Assembly (NCBI RefSeq): GCF_900142665.1
Contig: NZ_FRBR01000016.1
Span: 1-64,000, forward strand
Direction: 5' to 3'
Source of the DNA: Roseovarius pacificus
Lineage (GTDB): Bacteria > Pseudomonadota > Alphaproteobacteria > Rhodobacterales > Rhodobacteraceae
DNA length: 64,000 nucleotides
Part shown: one piece after another, positions 45,701-54,345 of the stretch
Layout of the letters: the number at the start of each line of letters is the position of its first letter
How positions within the stretch are numbered: position 1 is the first letter of the stretch
Made by a program: the position numbers and the translations under genes
The notes under the pieces: model-generated
Told to the model about the DNA's origin: nothing
The model's database searches: none
What the model saw: the letters and a program-made list of their open reading frames with translations, nothing else

Positions 45701-45721
45701 CTTTGAAAGGAGAAAAGGCCA

Positions 45722-46633
45722 ATGAAACAGGATATTTATCAGAAAGTTACAGACAAGATCATTGCCGATCTGGAGCAAGGCGAACTGACATGGCACAAGC
45801 CATGGTCAGCCGGAAACATGGACGGGCGGATCATAAAGCCGCTGCGCCATAACGGCATGGCCTATAGCGGAATCAACGTGCTGATGCTCTGGGGTGCGGC
45901 TATGGAAGGCGGCTATATCTCGCCGTTCTGGATGACCTACCGCCAAGCCAAGGAATACGGCGCACACGTCCGCAAGGGCGAGCGCGGCAACCTCGTTGTC
46001 TATGCCAACACCATCATCAAGACCGAAGAGCAGGACGACGGCAGCGAGGAAGAGCGCAAAATCCCGTTCATGAAGGGCTATAGCGTGTTCAACGTCGAGC
46101 AGATCGAAGGGCTGCCCGAACATTTCTACAGCAAGCCGGAACCCGTCATCGATCCCGCGCAGCGGATTGAACATGCCGAAGAATTCTTTGCCGCCACGGG
46201 TGCAGACATTCGCCATGGCGGGAATTCTGCCCATTACAGCGGCGGCAGCGATCATGTGCAGATACCGCATTTCGCGAGCTTTCGCAGCCCCGAAGCCTAT
46301 TATGCGACCTTGGCCCACGAGCTGACTCACTGGACGAAGCACGAAAAGCGCCTTGACCGTGAGTTTGGACGCAAGCGGTGGGGTGATGAAGGCTACGCCC
46401 GCGAAGAGCTGGTCGCCGAGCTGGGCGCGGCTTTCCTGTGCGCCGATCTGGCCCTAACGCCGGAGTCTGGCACCGATCATGCCGCCTACATCCAGAGCTG
46501 GCTGAAGGTCTTGAAGAACGACAAGCGCGCGATTTTCAGCGCCGCCGCCCATGCGCAGCGTGCAGCGGATTTCCTGAACGGCTTGCAGCCCGTCATCAAG
46601 GAACCCGAACAGCAGGAAGGAGTCGCCGCGTAA
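45722..46633 (+). CDS. ardC: ArdC-family antirestriction protein (zincin-like)
   Basis: A 303-residue protein with the ArdC N-terminal ssDNA-binding domain (QKVTDKIIADLEQG, WHKPW, NVLMLWGAA). It is followed by a zincin-like domain with HELTHWTKH (HExxH) and downstream glutamates in EELVAELGAAFLCADL. ArdC proteins protect incoming conjugative DNA from restriction. Location within the conjugative element supports that role. The leader upstream is long and hairpin-rich. Confidence 0.92.
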   Translation: MKQDIYQKVTDKIIADLEQGELTWHKPWSAGNMDGRIIKPLRHNGMAYSGINVLMLWGAAMEGGYISPFWMTYRQAKEYGAHVRKGERGNLVVYANTIIKTEEQDDGSEEERKIPFMKGYSVFNVEQIEGLPEHFYSKPEPVIDPAQRIEHAEEFFAATGADIRHGGNSAHYSGGSDHVQIPHFASFRSPEAYYATLAHELTHWTKHEKRLDREFGRKRWGDEGYAREELVAELGAAFLCADLALTPESGTDHAAYIQSWLKVLKNDKRAIFSAAAHAQRAADFLNGLQPVIKEPEQQEGVAA

Positions 46634-46654
46634 GCGGCGGCTCTGCCTAATTTC

Positions 46655-46678
46655 GCGGCTGGCCGTACGGCCAGCCGC
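46655..46678. terminator. 24-bp perfect palindrome after ardC
   Basis: GCGGCTGGCCGT and its exact inverse are joined without a loop, 22 bp after the ardC stop. A shorter hairpin CGCCGC-GTAA-GCGGCG overlaps the stop codon itself. There is no T tract, so termination is plausible but not certain. Confidence 0.5.
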
Positions 46679-46706
46679 TCCTACCCAACGTTGGTCAACT
46701 TGCATA

Positions 46707-48230
46707 GTGATGCCGCAGAACGGTAGTCTGATCACTTTCGAGAATTGCGAGCCGACGATGCCAGTTGACCAAGAAGAATGCGAAGAACTTGAAGAAAAGA
46801 GGATTTGTGCCGGATGCATCTGCGAGGCATATCTTTCTTCGTGCGTTGAAGCCGAGGGCCAGGAGGACGAATGCTCGTTCTGCGATAAAGAGCTTGCCTG
46901 CATCACCCTCGAAGACATGGCGGATCGTATCGAGGCGGCATTTGAAACGCACTATTCTCGGACATCTGATGAGCCAAATTTTTATGAGTCGATGATGCTC
47001 CGCGACAAAGAGCTTGACTATGATTGGGAACGAGACGGTCAGCAGACGGTCTATGCCATCATGGACGCCGCCAACATCTCCGAAGACATTGCCCGCGACA
47101 TTCAGGCCATTTTGGAGTATCGCCACTTTGATTTTGAAGAGGCGACCATGGGGATCGAAGCGGAGTTCTCGGCGGATGCCCACTACGAAGAGATTATGCC
47201 GAGAGACGAGCACTGGCAGAACGAGTGGGACAGCTTCGAGAAGCAGATCAAGACCGAGGCGCGTTTCTTCAGTCGAGCCGCTGCCGCGCACCTGAGTGCG
47301 CTGTTCGACCGTATTGATGAAATGCGCACCGCTGATGGGCGCTCTCTCGTTGAAGACGCCGGACCTGACACCGAAATCGCCCATCTCTATCGGGGGCGAG
47401 TATTCCAGTCGGAAGACCCCTTGCGGACGGCCATGCAGCGACCTGATCTTGAATTGTCCGCCCCGCCCGCTTGGGCGGCTGCATCAGGCCGGATGAATGC
47501 CAAAGGCATATCGGTTTTCTATGGGGCAACCACACCCGAGATTGCGTTGGCAGAGGTGCGACCTCCCGTTGGAAGTTCCGTCGCCCTCGCCAGATTCGAG
47601 ATCGTTCGGCCCTTGAGACTGCTTGATCTTGCGGCCTTGGGAGATGTCCTTGAGCGCGGGAGTATCTTTGATCCCGATTATGCATACCGCCTTGGAAGGA
47701 TGATGTTCTTGCGGACGCTAAGCCGTAGAATGTCGCGGCCCGTCATGCCGGACGATCAGGAGATGGAGTACCTGCCGACACAGGCCATTGCAGACTACCT
47801 GTCTACTGAAGGGCAAATCCCGTTGGACGGTATCCTGTTTCCGTCCGTGCAAGTTGGTGGCAATGGAGTCAACGCCGTCTTGTTCCACAAGGCATCTCGC
47901 TGCGAAGAGCTTGAAATCCCTGACGACACAGAAATCACGGCACGGACATACTCGATGTATGAAGATGGACCGGAACCTGATTTTTCGGTCAGCGAGAAAG
48001 TTCCGCCAGTCGAGGATGACTGCGCCGAGGGCGACAAGGACAAGAATCGCAGCTCCTTCGAGTTTTTGGGGAACGATTGGAACGAGTGGTTTGACGGTGA
48101 TCCGCGGGAGATGACGCTCAGGATCGACGTCGAGTCCCTTTGCGTCCACGAAGTGAACGCGATCCAGATAGATACGCAAAGCCATTCGGTGCGCCGTCAT
48201 CGTTTCGAGAAACGCGATTACGACTTCTAG
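46707..48230 (+). CDS. RES-domain protein with cysteine-rich N-terminus
   Basis: A 507-residue protein. An N-terminal Cys-rich segment (RICAGCICEAYLSSC and CSFCDK, about residues 33-60) looks like a zinc ribbon. A helical HEPN/RES-NTD-like region follows to about 220. The RES domain (about 225-410) has LYRGRVFQS, SVFYGATTPEIALAEVRP and YLPTQAIADYLS. RES toxins degrade NAD and are usually paired with a Xre antitoxin; none is adjacent. Start choice is uncertain: ATG 46707, 46710 or 46758 are possible. An acidic tail of 100 residues is unassigned. Confidence 0.72.
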   Translation: MMPQNGSLITFENCEPTMPVDQEECEELEEKRICAGCICEAYLSSCVEAEGQEDECSFCDKELACITLEDMADRIEAAFETHYSRTSDEPNFYESMMLRDKELDYDWERDGQQTVYAIMDAANISEDIARDIQAILEYRHFDFEEATMGIEAEFSADAHYEEIMPRDEHWQNEWDSFEKQIKTEARFFSRAAAAHLSALFDRIDEMRTADGRSLVEDAGPDTEIAHLYRGRVFQSEDPLRTAMQRPDLELSAPPAWAAASGRMNAKGISVFYGATTPEIALAEVRPPVGSSVALARFEIVRPLRLLDLAALGDVLERGSIFDPDYAYRLGRMMFLRTLSRRMSRPVMPDDQEMEYLPTQAIADYLSTEGQIPLDGILFPSVQVGGNGVNAVLFHKASRCEELEIPDDTEITARTYSMYEDGPEPDFSVSEKVPPVEDDCAEGDKDKNRSSFEFLGNDWNEWFDGDPREMTLRIDVESLCVHEVNAIQIDTQSHSVRRHRFEKRDYDF

Positions 48231-48286
48231 TACGGATTGATCAACAGCTGGCCTTCTAGCCAACTGCCAGCGGATCAAACACCTGA

Positions 48287-48463
48287 CGCACACGGTGCAA
48301 GTTCATCTGCGGTCGATGGGTCCATGGTGCTGGCGTAGGGTGGTTCGGCGCGGCGTTTACCGGCCTCCTTGCGCCCGGGCTGAGCCTGGCGGTTGGTCTG
48401 GGCCGGCTCATGCTTATCCGAACGATCTGGGCGCGTCTCCTGATGCCCTCCTGGACTTGGTAA
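48287..48463 (+). other. Open hydrophobic frame without a start codon
   Basis: Between a TGA at 48284 and TAA at 48461 one frame encodes a protein-like hydrophobic sequence, including WFGAAFTGLLAPGLSLAVGL. No ATG, GTG or TTG opens it upstream of this segment. It may be the remains of a membrane-protein gene. Confidence 0.25.
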
Positions 48464-48466
48464 TTG

Positions 48467-48601
48467 ATGTTCGCCGTCATTGACGCCCTCGCGGTCGGAA
48501 TTTCCGCCTTCCTCTGCGTTGCGGGCATGACCGCCGTCGGCCTTTCGGATGGAAACCTCGCGCGCGTCTGGCAACGTCGCGGAGGTTATCGGGAGGAGTA
48601 G
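48467..48601 (+). CDS. Possible 44-residue membrane protein
   Basis: A short frame starting MFAVIDALAVGISAFLCVAG, one strong transmembrane helix, followed by a polar tail ending RRGGYREE. It begins 3 bp after the stop of the hydrophobic frame before it. Composition is protein-like, but its family is unknown to me. Confidence 0.35.
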   Translation: MFAVIDALAVGISAFLCVAGMTAVGLSDGNLARVWQRRGGYREE

Positions 48602-49127
48602 CTCAGGGCGGGATTGCCATACTCGTCGTCTGGATGCGGGTATGGGAGTGATGAGCGCGGATCGGCGTGAGACCCATGTCTCGGTCGGTGGAAGCACGGG
48701 GCGGATCGATCACGCGACTGGCCGGAGCCGGTGGCCGGGGCAGGCGCGGTGAGGGCAGACGGGGAGGGAACTCGCATCGGCATGTCGCCGGCGGGTGAAG
48801 AAACCGGTGAACAGCCGGTCGCGTTGATGGACGCCTAGGGTCGCACTCGTCTCCGTTCCTTGGCCGTCCCCGTGTCCGCGCCATACGGCCCTTTTCAATG
48901 GCCTGATCTGGCCGAAGACCGGCTGCGCCTCGACCGTATTGGCGCAACAGCGCCGTCATGACTTTCTTCCCCTGCCGGCAAAGCCGTCATTCCGCGCGGA
49001 ACAAGAAAGTTCTGCCTTTGCTGTCCGGCCCCGGCACGCCGGGGGTGCGCCGCCGGTCGTCTCCGGCCTGTCGATCGCCATCGGGCCGCAATGGTGCGGA
49101 CCCGGAAACGGAAAACGGAGACTTAAA
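48602..49127. other. Intergenic region, no gene seen
   Basis: About 525 bp upstream of the first DUF736 gene. Frames on both strands are low-complexity and arginine/proline-rich. The last 50 bp hold the DUF736 ribosome-binding site (CGGAG, 8 bp before ATG). Confidence 0.4.
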
Positions 49128-49451
49128 ATGGCTACCATCGGCACCTTCAAGAAGACCGGCAACGAATTCACCGGCGAAATCGTCACCCTCAGCGTCCAGA
49201 TCCAGAGCGTGCGCATCGTTCCCGACACCCGCGCCACCGGCGAGAACGCCCCCAGCCACCGCGTCCTGGTTGGCCGCGCCGAGATCGGCGGCGCCTGGTC
49301 CAAGCGCTCGGGCGAGGGCCGCGACTACCTGGGCCTCAAGCTCGATGATCCGAGCTTCACCGCCCCGATCTACGCCAACCTCTTCGACGACGAGGACGGC
49401 GAGAGCTACGCGCTGATCTGGTCCCGCCCCAACGGTCGCCGCGGTGAATAA
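49128..49451 (+). CDS. DUF736 protein
   Basis: A 107-residue DUF736 protein (MATIGTFKKTGNEFTGEIVT at the start, WSRPNGRR at the end). DUF736 genes recur in conjugative elements of Alphaproteobacteria beside ardC, relaxase and repA genes; their function is unknown. A second, diverged DUF736 gene lies at 59754. ATG 49128 has a CGGAG ribosome-binding site; longer frames upstream are not protein-like. Confidence 0.88.
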   Translation: MATIGTFKKTGNEFTGEIVTLSVQIQSVRIVPDTRATGENAPSHRVLVGRAEIGGAWSKRSGEGRDYLGLKLDDPSFTAPIYANLFDDEDGESYALIWSRPNGRRGE

Positions 49452-49569
49452 CGCCGTCGCGAGGTCCCAGTCGAAAGGTCGGGGCCTCACTCAGCAGTCT
49501 GAAGGCCGAAACGGGTCATGACGTTGGCCTTGTGCCGACTGATAGGCCAAGTTGTTCGGCGGGACGCTC

Positions 49570-49980
49570 TCACACTTTGTGTCTGGTGTTCGTACGGGCG
49601 GCAAAGTTCATAAGGCGTTTGAACTTCGGGCACTCCATATGTGTTTCGGCCGGGCAATCCGCCACGTGATGCAGGGCGTCGCGCAACCGCGTGAGGCCGC
49701 GGATCTGGGCGTCGAGCGCATCGGCGCGCAGGTGCAGCTCGGCGCGCGGCAATTGGGGGGTGCCGTCCTTGGCGAACATCCCCTTGATGTCCTCCAGCGA
49801 GAACCCGGCCATTTTCCCCAGCGAAATCAGCGCAAGTTGCGTGGCAGTCTGCGCATCGAACTGCCGCCGCAACCCATGCCGCCCGACCGATTGGATCAGG
49901 CCGATTTCCTCGTAATAGCGCAGCGTCGAGGGCGATACGCCACTCTTTGCCGACAGGACCCCGATATCGACCCGTTTCAC
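49570..49980 (-). CDS. MerR-family regulator of the divergent MFS gene
   Basis: A 136-residue MerR protein. The winged HTH reads IGVLSAKSGVSPSTLRYYEEIGLI. A dimerisation helix follows, and the C-terminus has CPAETHMECPKFKRL, where two cysteines may sense thiol-reactive compounds. It lacks the SoxR iron-sulfur cysteine cluster. GTG 49980 gives the normal short N-terminus. The divergent MFS pump and the operator between them suggest drug- or electrophile-induced efflux. Confidence 0.9.
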   Translation of the reverse strand: MKRVDIGVLSAKSGVSPSTLRYYEEIGLIQSVGRHGLRRQFDAQTATQLALISLGKMAGFSLEDIKGMFAKDGTPQLPRAELHLRADALDAQIRGLTRLRDALHHVADCPAETHMECPKFKRLMNFAARTNTRHKV

Positions 49981-49982
49981 GC

Positions 49983-50005
49983 TTGACCTCAAGTTGACTT
50001 GAAGT
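49983..50005 (+). promoter_or_regulatory. MerR operator of the MFS promoter
   Basis: ACCTCAAGTTGACTTGAAGT at 49986-50005 is a near-perfect dyad almost identical in form to SoxR/MerR boxes. It begins at a TTGACC -35 box (49983-49988) and fills the long spacer usual in MerR-activated promoters. The -10 (around CAGGGT, 50008) is weak. Confidence 0.65.
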
Positions 50006-50048
50006 GGCAGGGTAGCCGCCGTCAACCGTCAATGCAAGAGATCCGACC

Positions 50049-51464
50049 ATGTCCGATACCGCCCCGGAGCGCGCGCCGCTGCCCATCCTGACGGCGCTGG
50101 CCGCCGCCTCCCTGACCGCTTCGCTTGGGATCAGCGTTGCCTCGGTGCTGCTGCCGACCCTGACCCGCAGCTTCGATGTCACCGTCTCGCAAGCCCAATG
50201 GGTCGTGCTGGCATATCTCATGGCGGTGACGGTCACCATCGTCTCCGCCGGGCGGCTTGGCGATCTGTTCGGCCATCGCCGGGTCATGATCGCCGGCCTG
50301 AGCGTCTTCATTGCCGCATCGGTCCTCTGCGCGACCGCGCCGAGCCTCGGGCTGCTGATCCTCGGGCGAGTTCTCCAGGGGGTGGGCGGGGCGATCCTGA
50401 TCGCGCTCACGATGTCGATCGCGCGCGATCTCGTGCCTTCCGGGCAACTCGGCAAGGCCATGGGACTGCTGGGTACGACCTCGGCCACCGGAACCGCGCT
50501 CGGGCCCTCGCTCGGCGGTCTGGTGCTCGCCTGGAGCGACTGGCGGATGGCCTTTTGGCTGCTCGGAGCGGTCGCCGGGCTGACACTGGCTCTCGTTATT
50601 CTCGCCATCCGGCGTGACCGCCTGCGGGAGCGGGCGTCGATCCGGTCGCTGGACCTGCCGGGAACCGCCCTGCTGATTGCCGCGCTGGGGGCCTATTCCC
50701 TCGCCACGAGCGGCGGCGCCACGGGCGTTCCTGTCTCGCAGGCCGTGCTCGTGGTCGTGGCACTGGCCGCGGCGGCGTGCTTCGTGATGGTCGAGACCCG
50801 CGCGAGCGCGCCGCTTGTGCCGATGGCTGTCCTCACGGACAAAAGAACGGGGGCAGGGGTCGCCATGAACATCGTGGTTGGCACGGTCATGATGGCGACC
50901 CTGGTCGTCGGCCCGTTCTTCCTGACCTTCTCGCTTGGCCTGGGCGAGGCCGTGGTCGGGCTGGTGCTGGCCGTCGGGCCGGTTGTCGCGGCGCTCTCCG
51001 GGGTGCCCTCGGGATGGCTGACCGACCGTTTCGGCGCGCGGCGCGTGATGCTTGCGGGGCTGATGCAGACCATGCTCGGGCTGCTCTGCCTTGCCTTTCT
51101 GCCGCGCCAGTTCGGCGTCGGCGGATATATCGCGGCGCTGATCGTGCTGACCCCGGCTTTCCAGCTGTTCCTGGCCGCCAACAACACCGCGGTCATGTCC
51201 GGCGCGTCGCCCGAGCAGCGCGGACGCCTTTCCGGCCTGCTCGGCCTGTCACGCAATCTTGGGCTGATGACGGGGGCGTCCGCGATGTCGACCCTGTTCG
51301 TCACCGTCATGGGCACGGGCGACGCGGCTGAGGCGCCGGTCTCGGATGTCTCACATGCCTTCTCGATGACCTTCTCCGCCGCCGCTGCCCTGGCCTTGCT
51401 CGCCTTGTTCCTGGCGCTCTGGACCCATTCCGGGCGCGCGCGCGCACCTGCGGACCCGGTGTGA
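50049..51464 (+). CDS. MFS drug-efflux transporter (EmrB/QacA-like)
   Basis: A 471-residue permease with about fourteen transmembrane helices, as in the DHA2 branch. Motif A appears as GRLGDLFGHRRVMIAGL, motif C-like as GTALGPSLGGLV, and a second motif A as LTDRFGARRVMLAG. The divergent MerR gene and the operator predict induction by a toxic substrate. It is likely resistance cargo of the conjugative element. Confidence 0.88.
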   Translation: MSDTAPERAPLPILTALAAASLTASLGISVASVLLPTLTRSFDVTVSQAQWVVLAYLMAVTVTIVSAGRLGDLFGHRRVMIAGLSVFIAASVLCATAPSLGLLILGRVLQGVGGAILIALTMSIARDLVPSGQLGKAMGLLGTTSATGTALGPSLGGLVLAWSDWRMAFWLLGAVAGLTLALVILAIRRDRLRERASIRSLDLPGTALLIAALGAYSLATSGGATGVPVSQAVLVVVALAAAACFVMVETRASAPLVPMAVLTDKRTGAGVAMNIVVGTVMMATLVVGPFFLTFSLGLGEAVVGLVLAVGPVVAALSGVPSGWLTDRFGARRVMLAGLMQTMLGLLCLAFLPRQFGVGGYIAALIVLTPAFQLFLAANNTAVMSGASPEQRGRLSGLLGLSRNLGLMTGASAMSTLFVTVMGTGDAAEAPVSDVSHAFSMTFSAAAALALLALFLALWTHSGRARAPADPV

Positions 51465-51710
51465 AGATAGATCACTACGGGCCTGCATTGCGACCTTGGT
51501 GTATGCTGTTGGGGGTGCCCATGTGGTCTGGGCGGGTTCTCATCGCGGACCCGCCCTGTCGTCACCGCCGACCGTCGGAAACCAGTGCGCGGGTCCGCTC
51601 CAGCGTCGAGAAAAGGGCGGCTTTACAACTGTGCAGCGGGCGGCCGCACGAGGCAGTTTGCAGATCCCCTTGGGGACGTTTCAGGCTTGTCGCATAAGGA
51701 GGAGCTGCAT

Positions 51711-52172
51711 TCACAGCGGGAGTTGCGTCGTGTATTTCAGCTCATCCAGTAGCACGGAGCTCTGGATTTCGTGAACCCCGGGGAGCAAGACGATCTGGTC
51801 GCGCAAAAGGGCGTGGAAATGATCCATGTCGCGCACCACAACGCGGACGTTGAAATCGTAATCGCCGAGCATGAGTTGAACGACCTGAACCTCGGGAATG
51901 CGCAACACGGCCTGCTGGAACTTCTCAAACGACTTGCGACCGTGCGACGTAAGTTTAATCCGGACCAGGATGATTGCGTTGAAGCCGAGCTTCTTCCTGT
52001 CTAGGAGCACCGTCTTGCCAAGAATGATCCCTTGTTCGGTGAGCCGGGAAACGCGCCGCGAACACGGCGATTGAGAGAGCCCGATCCGGTCGGCGATGTC
52101 TGTGACCGAGAGCGCTCCATCTGCCTGCATGACGCGCAGGATGCGCCGGTCCATCTCGTCAATATCGTGCAT
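51711..52172 (-). CDS. Lrp/AsnC-family regulator
   Basis: A 153-residue Lrp-type protein: HTH IDEMDRRILRVMQADGALSV with recognition helix LSQSPCSRRVSRL, then a RAM effector domain (IILVRIKLTSHGRK, VQLMLGDYDFNVRVVVRD). It is divergent from an EamA exporter, a pairing usual for amino-acid efflux control. The 246 bp between it and the MFS gene hold nothing that I can support. Confidence 0.9.
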   Translation of the reverse strand: MHDIDEMDRRILRVMQADGALSVTDIADRIGLSQSPCSRRVSRLTEQGIILGKTVLLDRKKLGFNAIILVRIKLTSHGRKSFEKFQQAVLRIPEVQVVQLMLGDYDFNVRVVVRDMDHFHALLRDQIVLLPGVHEIQSSVLLDELKYTTQLPL

Positions 52173-52367
52173 GGTTCATTCCTCCCTCTTGCGTTGGTTA
52201 GCTGCATCATGCTGGTTGTCGAGGGTTTTGTAGCAACATAGCAAAGAGAATTCCCAAAATCTTGGATAGACTATCCTTCGCATCGTTCGGTCAACGCAGA
52301 TAGCTGGCTCAGAGCATGCCATGGGACGGCGTTTTTGCAGGGGCAGGCACTGTCGGGGAGGATGACA

Positions 52368-53252
52368 ATGAGTAATACGACGTCCGGTGCGCAGGGGTCC
52401 TACACACAAAGCATCCTGCTGATGTGTGTGGGGGTGGCCTGTCTGAGCGCCAATGACGCGATTGCGAAGACATTGACCTCCGGCTATTCGCCACTGCAGA
52501 TCCTGTTCCTGCGCAATGTGATCGCCCTGCCGATCACCATAGTCATTGCGTTGGTCATGGGCGGCCCGTCGGCCCTGCGCTCGTACCGGCCCGTTACGCA
52601 TCTGATGCGCGGTGCGCTCTGGGTCGTCGCAACAATGATGTTCTTCACGAGTTTCATCTATCTCGGGTTGGCCGAAGCCACCGCGTTGATCTTCGTTGCC
52701 CCGTTTTTCATTATCTTGATTTCGTCCCTCTTCCTGGGGGAGGAGGTCGGTTGGCGGCGCTGGTTGGCTGTACTGGCGGGGTTCCTTGGGGTGCTCGTGA
52801 TCATCCACCCCGGAGCGGCGACGTTTCAGCTCATCGCGCTGCTGCCCGTCGCGACGGCACTCGTCTATGCCCTGTTGATGCTGAGCGCCCGTTGGGTCGA
52901 CCCCCGTGAAAGCGTGTGGACCCTGCTCGTGTATCTGACCGGGGCGGGGGCGTTGCTGAGTGCGCTGATCGTGCCGTTCGTCTGGGTTCCCGTCAGATTG
53001 GGCGATCTGTGGCTGTTCGCCGCCATTGCCTTGTTCGGCACCGCCGGGATGACGATGATGACGCAGGCCTTCCGCCTCGCTCCTTCGGTCGTGGTGGCGC
53101 CGCTGGATTACACCGCCCTTCTCTGGGCCACGCTTTTCGGCTGGCTCATCTGGCGCGAGAGTCCGGGCGCGATGACATTTCTCGGCGCGGCGATCATCAT
53201 CGCAAGTGGCGTCTTCAACATCCTGCGTGACCAGAGACAAGCCGGTTCATAG
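52368..53252 (+). CDS. EamA/DMT-family exporter, divergent from the Lrp regulator
   Basis: A 294-residue permease with ten hydrophobic helices in two EamA repeats (CLSANDAIAKTLTSGY in the first; FLGAAIIIASGVFNIL at the end). The divergent Lrp gene suggests export of an amino acid or analogue. ATG 52368 lies 7 bp after GGAGG. An ATG two codons earlier sits too close to that site. Confidence 0.87.
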   Translation: MSNTTSGAQGSYTQSILLMCVGVACLSANDAIAKTLTSGYSPLQILFLRNVIALPITIVIALVMGGPSALRSYRPVTHLMRGALWVVATMMFFTSFIYLGLAEATALIFVAPFFIILISSLFLGEEVGWRRWLAVLAGFLGVLVIIHPGAATFQLIALLPVATALVYALLMLSARWVDPRESVWTLLVYLTGAGALLSALIVPFVWVPVRLGDLWLFAAIALFGTAGMTMMTQAFRLAPSVVVAPLDYTALLWATLFGWLIWRESPGAMTFLGAAIIIASGVFNILRDQRQAGS

Positions 53253-53287
53253 AGTGCCGAGGCAAAGGAAAAAAAGGGAGTGCGGAC

Positions 53288-53880
53288 ATGGTCTCATCTT
53301 TTGAAACCGCAAATGCGATAGAGATCCGGCCCGCAATCTGGGCTGATTTCGAAGCCCTCATGGGTGAGAAAGGGGGCTGCGGCGGCTGCTGGTGCATGTT
53401 GTGGCGGCGCACGGCCGAGGAGATGGAGGCTGGGAAAGGCGAAGGAAACCGGCCGGCGATGAAGGCACTGTTCGATAAGGGCGAGGCCCCCGGGCTTGTC
53501 GCCAAGGCGGGCGCGGACGTCATTGGCTGGATCCAGATCGATCGCGGGGCCTTGTTTCCGCGTCTTGCCTCCTCACGGGTACTCAAGCCGGTGGCTGAAC
53601 TGGATGTCTGGTCCGTTTTGCTTTTTTCATCGCCAAGCGGTTCAGGCGCACTGGCCTCTCGCTCAAACTTCTGAACGCGGCCGTGGACTGGGCGCACAGC
53701 CGCGGCGCAACCATTATCGAGGGTTACCCAATCGACACGCCGCGCCAGAAATACCCGTCGGTCTATGCCTGGACGGGGTTCGTGGGAACGTTCCGGCAGG
53801 CAGGGTTTGCCGAGGTCGCCCGGCGATCCGACACGCGGCCCATCATGAGAAAGGTGCTTGGCGATGACCGGGAAAATTGA
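53288..53880 (+). pseudogene. GNAT acetyltransferase broken by one frameshift
   Basis: The first frame (53288-53674) starts IEIRPAIWADFEALMGEKGG and runs to DVWSV. Family sequence then continues in the next frame as CFFIAKRFRRTGLSLKLLNA and GYPIDTPRQKYP, ending at 53880. The two frames join if one T is removed from GTTTTGC near 53617. All GNAT parts are present across the two frames, so this is a recent lesion or a sequencing error. Confidence 0.75.
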
Positions 53881-54265
53881 AATGCTGACGGGCAGATGTG
53901 AATGCGGCGGGGTGGCCTTCGAGGTTAAACACGTTCGGGAGACCGTCACAGTCTGCCATTGCAGTCAGTGCCGCCGGACCAGTGGACATCTTTGGGCCTC
54001 GACGCATGCGGCGTTCGACGACTTGACCTTCACGCAAGATTCAGGGCTTCGGTGGTATGCCTCGTCAGAGACGGCAAAACGCGGGTTCTGCGCCAAATGT
54101 GGTTCCAGCCTATTCTACCGCATGAACGGTGAACGTGGGATCGGGATCGCGGCGGGGTGCCTGGATGTCACCAATGGACTGCGCATCGGCAAGCACATCT
54201 ATGTCGCCAGTAAGGGGAACTATTACCCTGTCCCTGCCGATGCGGGCTCCTTCGAAGTAGGGTGA
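53864..54265 (+). CDS. GFA/CENP-V family zinc protein
   Basis: A 133-residue glutathione-dependent-formaldehyde-activating-enzyme family protein. Zinc ligands are visible in GRCECGGVAFEV, CHCSQCRR and FCAKCGSSLFYR. The reaction is unproven for most members. ATG 53864 overlaps the 3' end of the GNAT remnant, indicating they were one operon; ATG 53882 would also give a complete domain. Confidence 0.88.
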   Translation: MTGKIEMLTGRCECGGVAFEVKHVRETVTVCHCSQCRRTSGHLWASTHAAFDDLTFTQDSGLRWYASSETAKRGFCAKCGSSLFYRMNGERGIGIAAGCLDVTNGLRIGKHIYVASKGNYYPVPADAGSFEVG

Positions 54266-54345
54266 CCCTTGCCAATTGCAACGCGCGGGCGTGTCGTGGC
54301 GCTGACCGTCAGGGCGCAGGCCCCCGAAGTCCGCGCGCGATCTAG

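Noticed and set aside
52176..53240. Minus-strand frame of 354 codons over the EamA exporter
   Set aside because: Gln/Arg-rich shadow of a ten-helix membrane protein.
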